Shown here: positions 36,807 through 45,589 of the stretch, piece by piece
Layout: every line of letters starts with the position of its first letter
Numbering within the stretch: position 1 is the stretch's first letter
IMG/VR virus record: IMGVR_UViG_3300005613_002794
Location: 1-56,524 of that record
DNA: 56,524 nt
From: a virus
Reading direction: 5' to 3' (one strand)
Program-made: the position numbers and the translations under genes
The notes under the pieces: model-generated
What the model saw: the letters and a program-made list of their open reading frames with translations, nothing else
Databases searched by the model: none
What the model was told of the DNA's origin: nothing

Positions 36807-36872
36807 CCTAAGTCCTTGTCCCCCAAGGGGTTAGGACCGCTTCGCGGCCGCCCCCGCCTGCCATAATGGCAG
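36807..36872 (+). repeat. Hairpin-rich intergenic element, copy 7
   Basis: CCTAAGTCCTTGTCCCCCAA, GGTTAGG, GACCGCTTCGCGGCCGCC variant and CTGCCATAATGGCAG. Confidence 0.8.
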
Positions 36873-36885
36873 TCTGTGATGTGTT

Positions 36886-37089
36886 TCATTCGCAGGGAAT
36901 AACGTCGTCCCAGATGCCTTGGTCGATCAGGTCCTGAGCGGACACGATCTTATTCCAATAGTACTCGTCCGCCCACCGCTCCAAATCAGCCATGTACTCA
37001 GTGTCGCAGGAGGAGCAGAGCCCCATGTGCGAGCGAAGGAAGTGGATCGGGGCAAGCGCCCCACAGCTATCACAGGCTTGTGTTTCCAT
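36886..37089 (-). CDS. Small zinc-ribbon protein, leaderless array gene
   Basis: 67 residues from ATG 37089. CDSCGALAP at residue 6 and CSSCDTEY at residue 26 form a four-Cys zinc ribbon; the rest is an acidic helix. Shares its METQ start and promoter with the gene at 34467-34730. May bind nucleic acid or a host protein. Confidence 0.68.
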   Translation of the reverse strand: METQACDSCGALAPIHFLRSHMGLCSSCDTEYMADLERWADEYYWNKIVSAQDLIDQGIWDDVIPCE

Positions 37090-37096
37090 GTTGCTC

Positions 37097-37125
37097 ATTA
37101 TACCACAGGGAAGGGGGCTTGTCAA
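37097..37125 (-). promoter_or_regulatory. Leaderless promoter, GAGCAAC type
   Basis: TTGACA (37125-37120), 17-base spacer, TATAAT (37102-37097), GAGCAAC, ATG at 37089. Confidence 0.86.
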
Positions 37126-37238
37126 TAGGTTTTTTGGGTTTTCCTCAGAGGTTAGAGGTCATCTGCCTCTAAAGTGCCAAAAGTGGCCTATAACCGATGT
37201 GGCGTGTGGCCTTGACGCGGGGCCGCTCGGCCCCTGAA

Positions 37239-37460
37239 TTAGCGGTTGAGGAGGTCGAGCATTTGCTTCAAGCTCCACCGCTTGGTGCTGTAGTAGGAGG
37301 GCCACAAGGGGTCGCCTTGAGGGTAGTGGAATCGGTAGTGCGAGGAACCACTCGCCAGGTTGACGAGTTGGAGGACCTTACCCTCAGGCCCGAACCACTC
37401 CAGGATGTTCGGGTTGTCGGTGCGGGGAGTACCTTGGGGGAGAGTCTTGGTTGCTTTCAT
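37239..37460 (-). CDS. Small protein, leaderless array gene
   Basis: 73 residues from ATG 37460 (MKATKTLPQGTPRTDNPNIL), aromatic- and Pro-rich in the middle (HYRFHYPQGDPLWPSYY) with a short helix at the end. First gene of the array in transcription order. No family recognised. Confidence 0.6.
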   Translation of the reverse strand: MKATKTLPQGTPRTDNPNILEWFGPEGKVLQLVNLASGSSHYRFHYPQGDPLWPSYYSTKRWSLKQMLDLLNR

Positions 37461-37467
37461 GTTGCTC

Positions 37468-37495
37468 ATTATACCACACCCTCAGCGGAATGCAA
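37468..37495 (-). promoter_or_regulatory. Leaderless promoter, GAGCAAC type
   Basis: TTGCAT (37495-37490), 16-base spacer, TATAAT (37473-37468), GAGCAAC, ATG at 37460. Confidence 0.78.
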
Positions 37496-37523
37496 GAACT
37501 ATTTCGGAAAATATCGCGTGGAC

Positions 37524-37637
37524 GGGACTCCTAACAAACCCCAAACCCACCTACATACAGGGACTCCTAATATTTTTCAAGTCCCAATTTTATAAAAAAT
37601 AAACTCAGGGACTCCTAGAACTTTTGTGGGACTCCTA
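37524..37637 (+). promoter_or_regulatory. Four GGGACTCCTA direct repeats upstream of 37658
   Basis: Exact copies at 37524, 37560, 37608 and 37628, spaced 36, 48 and 20 bases, in an AT-rich stretch without a gene. The last one runs into TATATAAATTC just before the Shine-Dalgarno and ATG of the next gene. Probably binding sites of a regulator. Confidence 0.6.
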
Positions 37638-37657
37638 TATAAATTCAGAGGTACATT

Positions 37658-38143
37658 ATGACTAACTTAGAAGACGCTTACTTACGCGCAAACATTAATC
37701 TCGCAGACACCTTAGCAGAGGCTCTAATCTCTGACAGTAACCAAGAAAAAGCCAAACCCCGCTATTCCATTGATCCAGGGGGAAAAGCGAAGAAAGAAGC
37801 GGAAAGATTAGCTGCACAACGAAGAAATAATCCTGAAACTATGCGAAGGGCTAACGCCGCAGCACTGAAGGCCCGCGCGATCGCCAACCAGCCTATGGGT
37901 GGTGTCACCCGCGTTCCAGGTCGTCCTGGCGTAGAAGAAGCTAATGAGATGCTTGGTGCCTGTATCGCAGAAGGTCTAGCACAGAAACTTCGCTCTGTAG
38001 CATCTAAGATGAAAGATCGCTACCAAAAAGGATCTAAGAAATCTCAAGCTAGGGGGATGGAGAAAGCTGATAGGGAATCTGAGAAATTCCACGCGGATCG
38101 TAAGAGAAGAGAGAGAGGCACAGCCTACTCACAAGACTCTTAA
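37658..38143 (+). CDS. Basic helical protein of unknown function
   Basis: 161 residues. A helical N-terminal part (NLADTLAEALISDSN), then long Lys/Arg/Ala-rich helices (AKKEAERLAAQRRNNPETMR; RKRRERGTAYSQ) with one PGRPGVEEANEML segment. It is likely to bind DNA or act in head assembly. Preceded by four GGGACTCCTA repeats, so it is probably regulated. No family recognised. Confidence 0.6.
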   Translation: MTNLEDAYLRANINLADTLAEALISDSNQEKAKPRYSIDPGGKAKKEAERLAAQRRNNPETMRRANAAALKARAIANQPMGGVTRVPGRPGVEEANEMLGACIAEGLAQKLRSVASKMKDRYQKGSKKSQARGMEKADRESEKFHADRKRRERGTAYSQDS

Positions 38144-38144
38144 T

Positions 38145-38312
38145 TTGCCACGCAGAAAGAACAAAGGATTTCGTAACAAGGATCCTAAATACTTTGAAAA
38201 ACTCGGGGAAACTAAAAAAGAAGTTCGTTGGATTATAAGCCAAGAAACTAAAAAAAAATTAGGAGTAGAAAATGGACCACAAAGAAAGAATCCGCGCAAA
38301 GACCGAAGCTAG
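38145..38312 (+). CDS. Possible small basic protein with TTG start
   Basis: A TTG two codons after the previous stop reads 55 codons, PRRKNKGFRNKDPKYFEKLG onwards, ending inside the next gene in another frame. It fills the otherwise empty 128-base gap and is very basic, but has no ATG. Confidence 0.35.
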   Translation: MPRRKNKGFRNKDPKYFEKLGETKKEVRWIISQETKKKLGVENGPQRKNPRKDRS

Positions 38313-38463
38313 ACTTGCAAGACTTAGACCCAACACGGGTCATGCTAGACTCTTAAGAGCAAGACTTGGAATTTCTGATGCTCCTGTAGTAGAAGAAGTT
38401 GTTGAGCCCGTTGTCGAAGAAGTAGTCAAGCCTCGCAAGCGTAGAACAAAGAAATCCGACTGA
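38272..38463 (+). CDS. Small basic protein with a VVEEV-rich segment
   Basis: 63 residues with an AGGAG Shine-Dalgarno. Arg-rich first half (IRAKTEARLARLRP), then VVEEVVEPVVEEVV and a basic end (KPRKRRTKKSD). Followed by a bidirectional terminator. No family recognised. Confidence 0.6.
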   Translation: MDHKERIRAKTEARLARLRPNTGHARLLRARLGISDAPVVEEVVEPVVEEVVKPRKRRTKKSD

Positions 38464-38481
38464 TTATTTGTTCAATATAAT

Positions 38482-38519
38482 AAAAACTCCTTGGTATAAA
38501 ACAGTACCAAGGAGTTTTT
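38482..38519. terminator. Bidirectional terminator
   Basis: A 15-bp stem, AAAAACTCCTTGGTA (38482-38496) with TACCAAGGAGTTTTT (38505-38519), and T-runs on both strands, between convergent genes. Confidence 0.88.
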
Positions 38520-39143
38520 TTATACTTCTTTAATTATCCAACCCGACACATGCTTAACGCCACCGACTCTGTTAGCGAACTCATGTCTGTGGTTCCCGTC
38601 TATTACTTCTAGCAAGCCCTCGTCTGACTCGAACAGGAGTAGGTCATCTTGCTTGTTGTAGTCCCAAGTAGTGTCCTCGATGGGTCTGACGGGCTGTAAG
38701 TACCTGATAGTTTTCTCTAGAGGTATCTGATACTCGTACCGCATCTCATAAATTGGCTTTGAGTACATAGAGGCTATACGATATTGCTGCATACACTCCT
38801 CGTCTTCACTCCAATCACCTACACACATGACAAGACTTGTGTTCTGAATAAGCATTTGCTGCTCATCTTCACGCTTTCCAATGCCATGAGTGATCTCTAG
38901 GTTCATAGCTTGGTAATATTTTTCGGTCTCTCGCTTGATTTTATGCTCAATAAGCCCACTGATGCGTGAATGCAGATACTCTTTGCACTTTTTAAGCAGA
39001 TCAGCGTCTTTTTTAGGCCCAATTCCGTAAATGTTGACAGTATTTTTGATAATTTCGTTGAAATTATCGTTCATTGGGTGCGGCCACTTATTTCTTTGAG
39101 GTTTATCACTGCCTGCGCCAGTGTAATTAATGATTTTTTTCAT
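38520..39143 (-). CDS. Possible ParB-like protein of unknown function
   Basis: 207 residues. The C-terminal LLEVIDGNHRHEFANRVGGV resembles the nucleotide-binding DGNHRxxA motif of ParB-like proteins; the first half is helical (KKCKEYLHSRISGLIEHKIK). It starts three bases after the GT2-like gene and is in its operon, so it could regulate or assist glycan modification. The ParB link rests on one motif. Confidence 0.5.
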   Translation of the reverse strand: MKKIINYTGAGSDKPQRNKWPHPMNDNFNEIIKNTVNIYGIGPKKDADLLKKCKEYLHSRISGLIEHKIKRETEKYYQAMNLEITHGIGKREDEQQMLIQNTSLVMCVGDWSEDEECMQQYRIASMYSKPIYEMRYEYQIPLEKTIRYLQPVRPIEDTTWDYNKQDDLLLFESDEGLLEVIDGNHRHEFANRVGGVKHVSGWIIKEV

Positions 39144-39146
39144 TTC

Positions 39147-39839
39147 TCAGTGCTGAATTCTAATAGGAAGCTCTGTATTCTGAATAAATGCGAGCCTATT
39201 CTTGTGCCATGACTCTCTTCCTACCAATTCTCCTCTAGAATTATGTAGAATGTTCATGTCAATCACCTTATTTGTGTATCCTTTTTCAAAAGCAGTAGTT
39301 GTATAATGAATATCATAGAAATCCCACTCACCTTCGAAGTATTCTGGCTTGTCTAAACCAATATCACGCACTACTTTTGCTCTTGCTGCTAAAAATAAGC
39401 CGTCCAAAGCCACTACATCATCTGCTGGACCATATTCAGTCACATATTCCTTGCCTTGCTGGTCAATGTGAGATACTTTACCCCTATGCAATCCTGCTTT
39501 CCACACATCCTGATCCCACCACACCGCATTTGGAGATAAATAAGTAGTTCCCGCTGGTCCTACAAACCCAGTCTCAGGTAAATAGCACAAATCTTGGAGC
39601 TTCTTTAAAAATTCGGCGCATACTTCTCGAATTTCGATGTCATCATGACAAAATATACAGATATCGTTGTCATCTGGGTTAATGCGCTCAAAAGCCCCTT
39701 TATAAGCTTTAAATATAGATTTGGCCTTAGACATCAAGATTACATTAACACCACAACCAGACAAAAAGTTCAAAAGCTTATTCGTTGTAGCAGTAACTTG
39801 ATCTGCTGATCTAGTACATATAATAGCGTGTATTGACAT
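39147..39839 (-). CDS. GT2-like glycosyltransferase (StrF-type domain)
   Basis: 230 residues. NDICIFCHDDIEIRE has the metal-site acidic pair. FVGPAGTTYLS, VVALDGLFLAARAKVV and GEWDFYDIHYTTTAFEKGY follow the Glyco_tranf_2_5/StrF domain used for O-antigen-type or capsular sugars. The ATG lies five bases after TATAAT (39850-39845), another near-leaderless start. It is divergent from the terminase. Confidence 0.7.
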   Translation of the reverse strand: MSIHAIICTRSADQVTATTNKLLNFLSGCGVNVILMSKAKSIFKAYKGAFERINPDDNDICIFCHDDIEIREVCAEFLKKLQDLCYLPETGFVGPAGTTYLSPNAVWWDQDVWKAGLHRGKVSHIDQQGKEYVTEYGPADDVVALDGLFLAARAKVVRDIGLDKPEYFEGEWDFYDIHYTTTAFEKGYTNKVIDMNILHNSRGELVGRESWHKNRLAFIQNTELPIRIQH

Positions 39840-39872
39840 ATACTATTATATGCAAGAGCCAAGTATTTTTTT

Positions 39873-41417
39873 ATGGAAAACGAAAAATTATTAGAAGAGT
39901 TTAAGAAATGCTCTCAAGACCCCGCTCACTTTATATCCAGATATATCAAAGTTACTCACCCTGTTCGAGGTCTAGTTCCCTTCAAACTCTACCCATTCCA
40001 GGAAAGAATCCTTGAAGAACTACAAGGAAACAGGTTTAATATTCTTCGTAAGTTCAGACAGGCTGGATGTACTACTATCGCTGCTGCTTACAGCTTGTGG
40101 ATGATTATCTTTCAAAAGCACAAGTCGGTGGTTATTCTCTCTAAGGGTGATGCAGAGTCTACCGAGGTTCTTGATCGTATTAAGCTCATGTATGACGAGC
40201 TACCTGATTTCCTAAAGCCAGGCATCGTTGAAGACAACAAACACACACTAAAACTTAAAACAAACTCTATTATTAAGTCCAGGCCATCAGGGAAGCAGTC
40301 AGGTCGTTCTCTTGCTGGATCATTTCTGATTATTGATGAGGCTGCGTTCATTGAGAATATTGATACTATTTGGGCTGCTGTTTATCCAATTATCTCTACA
40401 GGTGGTCGTGCTTTCGTTCTTTCTACTGTTAACGGCATTGGAAATTGGTATCATGAAGTTTACCAAAATTCGCTTGTAGGAGTAAACTCTTTTAATGCCA
40501 TTGATATCCGTTGGCAGGAGCATCCAGAGTATAGCTTCACAGAAGGCTTTGAGGACCTTTATGCCGAAATGGCAGAGAAGGGCCTGGACATCCATAAATG
40601 GGAAGAGATCACTAAGGCGAACATGCCTACTAAGCAGTGGTTACAAGAGTATGAGTGTAGCTTCCTGGGAACTGGCGATACCTTCGTAGAGGGCGAAATT
40701 CTTAAAAACATTTCGTCCCAAACTAGTGAAAAATACTACACCAAGTATAACAACCGTATGCGCGTTTGGCAGGACCCTCAGCCCCATTACTCGTACCTAA
40801 TTTCGTGTGATACTTCCTTGGGTAGGGACAGGGACTACTCAGCTTTCCATATAATCAATATGTACAACGGGCAGCAAGTGGCAGAATTTTACTCTAACCG
40901 CACTGCCATTAACGATTTCGCTAAAATACTATTCAATGAAGGCACGCTATATAATATAGCTTCGATAGTTTGTGAAAGAAACACGATAGGTAACAATCTT
41001 ATCGACTGGCTCTATAATATTTATGAGTATGAAAACCTGTGGGCCGACGATAAGGGTGAGTTGGGATTCCAGGTTACTGCCAAAAATAGAGAAAGTGTTC
41101 TGGCTGAATTAGAGGAGGCCCTTAGGACTGACATGATCAAAATTAACTCAACGAGAACCTGCGATGAGTTAATGACGTTCATTATTTCAGAGAATGGCAA
41201 GCCCCAGGCTGAGAAAAATCACCACGATGATTTGGTCATGAGTTTAGCCCTGGCAGTCCATACCTACAAAAACTTGCTCGATTCCACCCCCATGGAGTTT
41301 GCAACTAGACTAAATAATGATGAGAGATTACCCCTCCCTTCAAAGATGTACAAGCACACAATAAAAAATGCGCTTGGACAAATAACTGAGGAAGATTATA
41401 AATGGCTGATAAAGTAG
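39873..41417 (+). CDS. Terminase large subunit (gp17-like)
   Basis: 514 residues. The N-terminal ATPase has ILRKFRQAGCTTIAAAYSL (a deviant Walker A, as in T4 gp17), SFLIIDEAAFIE (Walker B) and STVNGIGNWY (coupling motif). The C-terminal RNase-H-fold nuclease has SCDTSLGRDRDYSAF with the first Asp, VCERNTIGN and the final HHDDLVMSLALA acidic pair. It cuts concatemeric DNA and pumps it into the prohead through the portal encoded next. No Shine-Dalgarno is evident before the ATG. Confidence 0.92.
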   Translation: MENEKLLEEFKKCSQDPAHFISRYIKVTHPVRGLVPFKLYPFQERILEELQGNRFNILRKFRQAGCTTIAAAYSLWMIIFQKHKSVVILSKGDAESTEVLDRIKLMYDELPDFLKPGIVEDNKHTLKLKTNSIIKSRPSGKQSGRSLAGSFLIIDEAAFIENIDTIWAAVYPIISTGGRAFVLSTVNGIGNWYHEVYQNSLVGVNSFNAIDIRWQEHPEYSFTEGFEDLYAEMAEKGLDIHKWEEITKANMPTKQWLQEYECSFLGTGDTFVEGEILKNISSQTSEKYYTKYNNRMRVWQDPQPHYSYLISCDTSLGRDRDYSAFHIINMYNGQQVAEFYSNRTAINDFAKILFNEGTLYNIASIVCERNTIGNNLIDWLYNIYEYENLWADDKGELGFQVTAKNRESVLAELEEALRTDMIKINSTRTCDELMTFIISENGKPQAEKNHHDDLVMSLALAVHTYKNLLDSTPMEFATRLNNDERLPLPSKMYKHTIKNALGQITEEDYKWLIK

Positions 41418-43168
41418 AGGACAATATTGAAGAAAGCGGTTACACCAACTTCGGTGGAACTGAAAACAGGGCTGGTTCTTATTATACACCAACAGGACCA
41501 ATAGGAAAGTTCTTTGCTAAGTTCTTTGCCACAAAAGCGCAAGTTCCCGCTGCCGCTGCCATTGATAGTAAAGTTACTCCTGAAACTGGAGACACGGTTA
41601 TCTCAACTCAGGTTATCAAGGATGCGCCTGTAGATGGCGCTCCTGCCGTGGGTGGGGTGAGCAGAAACCCAATCCTTCCCCAGCTAGAACTCAACCGTAG
41701 GCGTAGATACAAAGACTACGAAGAGATGGACGAGTACCCAGAGATTGGTGCTGCTTTTGATATTTACGCTGATGATTCTACTCAGCGAGGATTAAGGGGC
41801 GAACGCTGGGCTGTGAAGTCTGATAACGACATGGTGGTTGAAGAAGTAGAAACCTTTTTCGATACCATTCGATTAGACAAGCTTCTTTGGGATATCATCA
41901 GAAATACCGTAAAATATGGGGATTGCTTTACTGAACTTATCCTAGACGTTAACAAGCCACAGGAAGGCGTAAAGAAGATCAAGATCCTTAACCCAAACTG
42001 GATTCTTCGTGTTGAAAACGAGTTTGGTTATCTAAAGAAGTTCCTCCAAGAGATCCCTAATATGGAGTCTCTACAATACGCTGAAGTTGGTCAATCTAAT
42101 GTAAATCGCCCTGTTAAGTACATTGAGCTTGACAAGAATCAAATTGTCCACTTCCGTCTACACACATCAGATCCAATCTTCTACCCCTATGGTAAATCAA
42201 TTGCAGCCCTCTGCCACAGGGTATTCCGATCACTGAAGATGATGGAAGACGCGATGATGATTTATCGTTTGTCGCGTGCTCCTGAGCGTAGAATCTTTTA
42301 TGTAGACACAGGCAACCTTCCAACCTCCAAGGCTGAAATGTTTATTGAGCGTCTTAAGCAGAAGTTCAAGAAAGAGAAGTTCTACAACAGCCCAAAGGGC
42401 ACAGTGGACTCAAGATACAACCCAATGTCAATGGACGAGGACTTCTTCGTTCCAACTAGAAATGGCAGGGGCACCAAGATCGAAACTCTGCCTGGAGCTA
42501 CTAACCTTGGTGAGATCGAAGACGTTCGATACTACAGAGACAAGCTACTTGCTGGTTTGAAGGTTCCAAAAGACTACATTGTAGAAAAGGAACAATCACC
42601 AGAAAGAAAAGCCAACCTATCTCAGCTTGATGTTAAGTTCGCCAGAACTATTCAGCGAGTCCAGATTGATGTTGAAACTGGGTTGGAAAACATGGCAAAG
42701 AGACACCTTCAATTACGAGGGTTCCCTGCTTCTGTGATCAAAAATCTAAAAATTAAATTACCTGAGCCTTCTGATATGTCAGAAAAGCGCAAGCTTGATG
42801 TTGATGAGCAGAAGACTAGAGTTATCCAGGCTGTCCAAGGTCTCAACCTGTTCTCAAAGGAGAGCATCTACCGCGAGTTCTACGATATGACTGAAGATGA
42901 GATCCGTAGAATGAAATCGGAGATAGAGAGCGAACAACAGCAGGAGCAACAGGATCAGCAAGCCATGGGTGCGGGGCCTGGGCCAGGAGAAGCAGGTGGG
43001 CAAGAGCCTGCTGAAAACGCACCACCTACAGCCAATGAGAGTGTAGAGTATGCACTCAAATTTGTGGCTGACACTGCAATTGATGAAAAAGCCAAAGAAG
43101 TGCTACAACGAATTGTAGAAAAACAACAGCAAAAAGCAGAAATCACTAACTCCGAAGAATCTATATAA
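41402..43168 (+). CDS. Portal protein (gp20-like)
   Basis: 588 residues. LNRRRRYKDYEEMDEYPEIG, then FDIYADDSTQRG, and RVFRSLKMMEDAMMIYRLSR plus VPKDYIVEKEQS are the hallmark blocks of T4-like gp20 portals, which form the dodecamer at the capsid vertex. It overlaps the terminase end by 16 bases. The C-terminal 70 residues are Gln/Gly/Pro-rich and probably flexible. Confidence 0.9.
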   Translation: MADKVEDNIEESGYTNFGGTENRAGSYYTPTGPIGKFFAKFFATKAQVPAAAAIDSKVTPETGDTVISTQVIKDAPVDGAPAVGGVSRNPILPQLELNRRRRYKDYEEMDEYPEIGAAFDIYADDSTQRGLRGERWAVKSDNDMVVEEVETFFDTIRLDKLLWDIIRNTVKYGDCFTELILDVNKPQEGVKKIKILNPNWILRVENEFGYLKKFLQEIPNMESLQYAEVGQSNVNRPVKYIELDKNQIVHFRLHTSDPIFYPYGKSIAALCHRVFRSLKMMEDAMMIYRLSRAPERRIFYVDTGNLPTSKAEMFIERLKQKFKKEKFYNSPKGTVDSRYNPMSMDEDFFVPTRNGRGTKIETLPGATNLGEIEDVRYYRDKLLAGLKVPKDYIVEKEQSPERKANLSQLDVKFARTIQRVQIDVETGLENMAKRHLQLRGFPASVIKNLKIKLPEPSDMSEKRKLDVDEQKTRVIQAVQGLNLFSKESIYREFYDMTEDEIRRMKSEIESEQQQEQQDQQAMGAGPGPGEAGGQEPAENAPPTANESVEYALKFVADTAIDEKAKEVLQRIVEKQQQKAEITNSEESI

Positions 43169-43194
43169 TTCGGGGCCACATTACGGAGATAAAA

Positions 43195-44769
43195 ATGTTT
43201 TCTAATTTATTCGAAGAGAGAGATAAAACAATCACACACCTAGTAAAGCTGGGTGACTGCATTGGCAGATCACTGAGAGAGAACGTCAGTCTTTTCTCAA
43301 TTGACAGTGCAAATTCTGAAGTATCCTATGTCACTAACAGCGGCATGGTTATCAGCGGAAAGTATACTATTGGAGAGGATATCTCAATTGATAGAATCAA
43401 AGTTCAAGATTCCTCAGTTTTCCAAGATGGAGAGGAGTTTGATAACTTTGTAAACTCTAAAATCCACTCCTTTGTAGAAAGTGTGCATTACGGAGAGTAT
43501 GCCACAGCCGATAGCTCATTTGATGATGTTCTTTCACTATGGGAAAGCCGCCTAAAGCTTTCATCTATCCAGAACAGATTGATGGAGCAAAGTGAAAAGC
43601 TTTCTCAGATAGAGCAGATTCTTGAGTCTGATCAGTTCCAAAAGCTCATGGAGGTCACTCCCCAGCTTCAGGACTTCCTAAGAGAAAACATTGAAAAAGT
43701 AACTTCAGTTCCAGAAGTTCGCAACGCTGTGAACCTCTCAAACGTGGTTTCAAATGCTTTCAACTTCCCAAGGTTAACCCTTGAGGAGCTTGAGGAGAAC
43801 AGTTCATACACCTTGAAGAATGGTGTTAATGAGTCTATCTACGAAATGATTTGTAGACAAGAGCTTGTTAAGCGTGAACTAATCGAATCAAAGAAAAGCT
43901 TTGACACTGTATGGGCTGATAACACATCAATTAGAAAACTTGCGAGTATGATCTTTGAAGGTGACGAAGCCGTTGTTGGGGCTTTGTCTGAGGCCCTGAA
44001 GGAAGTTCCTTATCTCTCACTTGCTTCCAAGAGGAGCCTCTTCAATACTTTCACAAACTGCCTTGCAAACGCTGATGGTATCGGTGTGTCTGAGAAGGAC
44101 ATCCAGAGCTACGCATCAAGGATCTTTGAATATAAGAAGGATGTGAAAGAACTCTTTATTGATACAATCAATGAAAAGTACGGAGTGAACATTCAGAATC
44201 TACAAAACCCAGCATCTTTCAAGAGCCTGGCTAACACTCAAGTTATTATCTTCGAAGCTCTTTCAAGATTGGCTCCAAAAGGATCTGTGCTGAAGGAAGT
44301 CTTGTCTGAGATGGCTCAGTGCTTGAAGAACAAGTCTGGTGTCGAGTGCATTGATGTAAACGACTTTCTTATGGAAATGTTTGTATCAGTCGGATACGAC
44401 TACGTTCTTGAGGAGGCCGAAACTAAGGATCTTCCAAAAGTAAACTTCAAAAGAGTAAGTAAGGACCTGATCGACATCCAGGATCTAGTTATGACCCTAA
44501 AGCAAAAGGTTCAAGATCAAGAGTACCCAAGCGATGAAAACCTAGCTCCTGAGGAAGAAGCTCCCGCAAAGGCCACCCAAAAGGAACCAGCACCAGAGCC
44601 CCCAGCAGAGGAGCCAGCCCCTGAGCCAGCACCAGAAGCTGCTCCTGAAGAAGCACCAGAGCCACAAGCTCAAGATGATGTAGTCAACGATCTAGCTGAC
44701 TTGGAAAACATGGTAGCTGACATCGCTGCTGAACTTGGAATGGATAAGCCAGAGGAAGATGAAGAATGA
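43195..44769 (+). CDS. Probable head-assembly protein, possible scaffold
   Basis: 524 residues right after the portal, where T4-like phages place the scaffold and prohead protease. It is helical with coiled-coil parts (LMEQSEKLSQIEQILESDQF) and an extended Pro/Ala/Glu tract near the end (APEPPAEEPAPEPAPEAAPE). A GGAG Shine-Dalgarno precedes the ATG. No protease triad or capsid motif is visible, so scaffold or internal protein is inferred from position and composition. Confidence 0.6.
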   Translation: MFSNLFEERDKTITHLVKLGDCIGRSLRENVSLFSIDSANSEVSYVTNSGMVISGKYTIGEDISIDRIKVQDSSVFQDGEEFDNFVNSKIHSFVESVHYGEYATADSSFDDVLSLWESRLKLSSIQNRLMEQSEKLSQIEQILESDQFQKLMEVTPQLQDFLRENIEKVTSVPEVRNAVNLSNVVSNAFNFPRLTLEELEENSSYTLKNGVNESIYEMICRQELVKRELIESKKSFDTVWADNTSIRKLASMIFEGDEAVVGALSEALKEVPYLSLASKRSLFNTFTNCLANADGIGVSEKDIQSYASRIFEYKKDVKELFIDTINEKYGVNIQNLQNPASFKSLANTQVIIFEALSRLAPKGSVLKEVLSEMAQCLKNKSGVECIDVNDFLMEMFVSVGYDYVLEEAETKDLPKVNFKRVSKDLIDIQDLVMTLKQKVQDQEYPSDENLAPEEEAPAKATQKEPAPEPPAEEPAPEPAPEAAPEEAPEPQAQDDVVNDLADLENMVADIAAELGMDKPEEDEE

Positions 44770-45194
44770 CACATACCACTTTAAGACCCTACACTAAAGT
44801 AATAAATATTGGTGCTGGTGAAACTTCAGCCATAGAATTAAAAGACACTTCTGAGACTTTATTAGAATGTAATTACATCAGAGTTAACACTTCTGGAACC
44901 CTGATCCCGCTGGCCGTCGAAGATGCAGTTGATTTTACAGTCTACCTTTCTGGAGTTGAAGGATTAACGACCACAAATACACCTGCTGGGACAGGGACTG
45001 CTGATGGTAGTGGTTTTTGCGGTGTTGTAGGTCAAGGTGATGGAATTAATCCTGTAGAAATATTTCTGGATGATCAAGACAGAGTTTCCGAAATTCAAAT
45101 ATATTCTCCTCTTAATAGAAATTATTCTATAACATACGGTAATATTAAATTCATTAATCCAATGAGATTTAATGATCGTCCAAAAGGATCGTAA
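44766..45194 (+). CDS. Possible head decoration or tail-associated protein
   Basis: 142 residues, beta-rich and Gly/Thr-rich (GTADGSGFCGVVGQGDGINP), with no membrane part. The ATG overlaps the upstream stop. Reads like a small virion protein; no family recognised. Confidence 0.55.
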   Translation: MTHTTLRPYTKVINIGAGETSAIELKDTSETLLECNYIRVNTSGTLIPLAVEDAVDFTVYLSGVEGLTTTNTPAGTGTADGSGFCGVVGQGDGINPVEIFLDDQDRVSEIQIYSPLNRNYSITYGNIKFINPMRFNDRPKGS

Positions 45195-45589
45195 TGGCAT
45201 TACAAATACAAAATAACCTTACGGTGGGAAGACCAGGAAAGCGAGGTAGATCTAGAAGATACTCTAGTTCTACCTACCGCACTTCTGGTGGAGATCGTGG
45301 AGTTACTTTTGTAGGAGTTCAAAATTTAAGATTTCGTGCAGGAAACGGATATAGAACAACCTTAGGTTTCGGTGGAGGTAACTGGTCTTTCAAGCTATGG
45401 GACTCCACAGGAACACAAGTAGGAACAACAAAAGTTAGAAGCACACTTGAAGTTCTAATTGCTCTAGTAAATGCTGATGCCACCCTATCAACTTATGTAG
45501 AAGCAGTTTTAGAGAGTGGCGTTACAAGTGTGACAGGAAATACTAGTTTAAACTTTGCTGATGCAACGGTTATGAGTGGGGGAGTATAA
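45194..45589 (+). CDS. Possible virion protein of unknown function
   Basis: 131 residues. Arg/Ser-rich N-terminal tail (GKRGRSRRYSSSTYRTSGG), then beta-strands with Gly repeats (TTLGFGGGNWSFKLWDS) and a helix. Coupled to both neighbours by one-base overlaps, so it is in the structural operon. Confidence 0.55.
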   Translation: MALQIQNNLTVGRPGKRGRSRRYSSSTYRTSGGDRGVTFVGVQNLRFRAGNGYRTTLGFGGGNWSFKLWDSTGTQVGTTKVRSTLEVLIALVNADATLSTYVEAVLESGVTSVTGNTSLNFADATVMSGGV

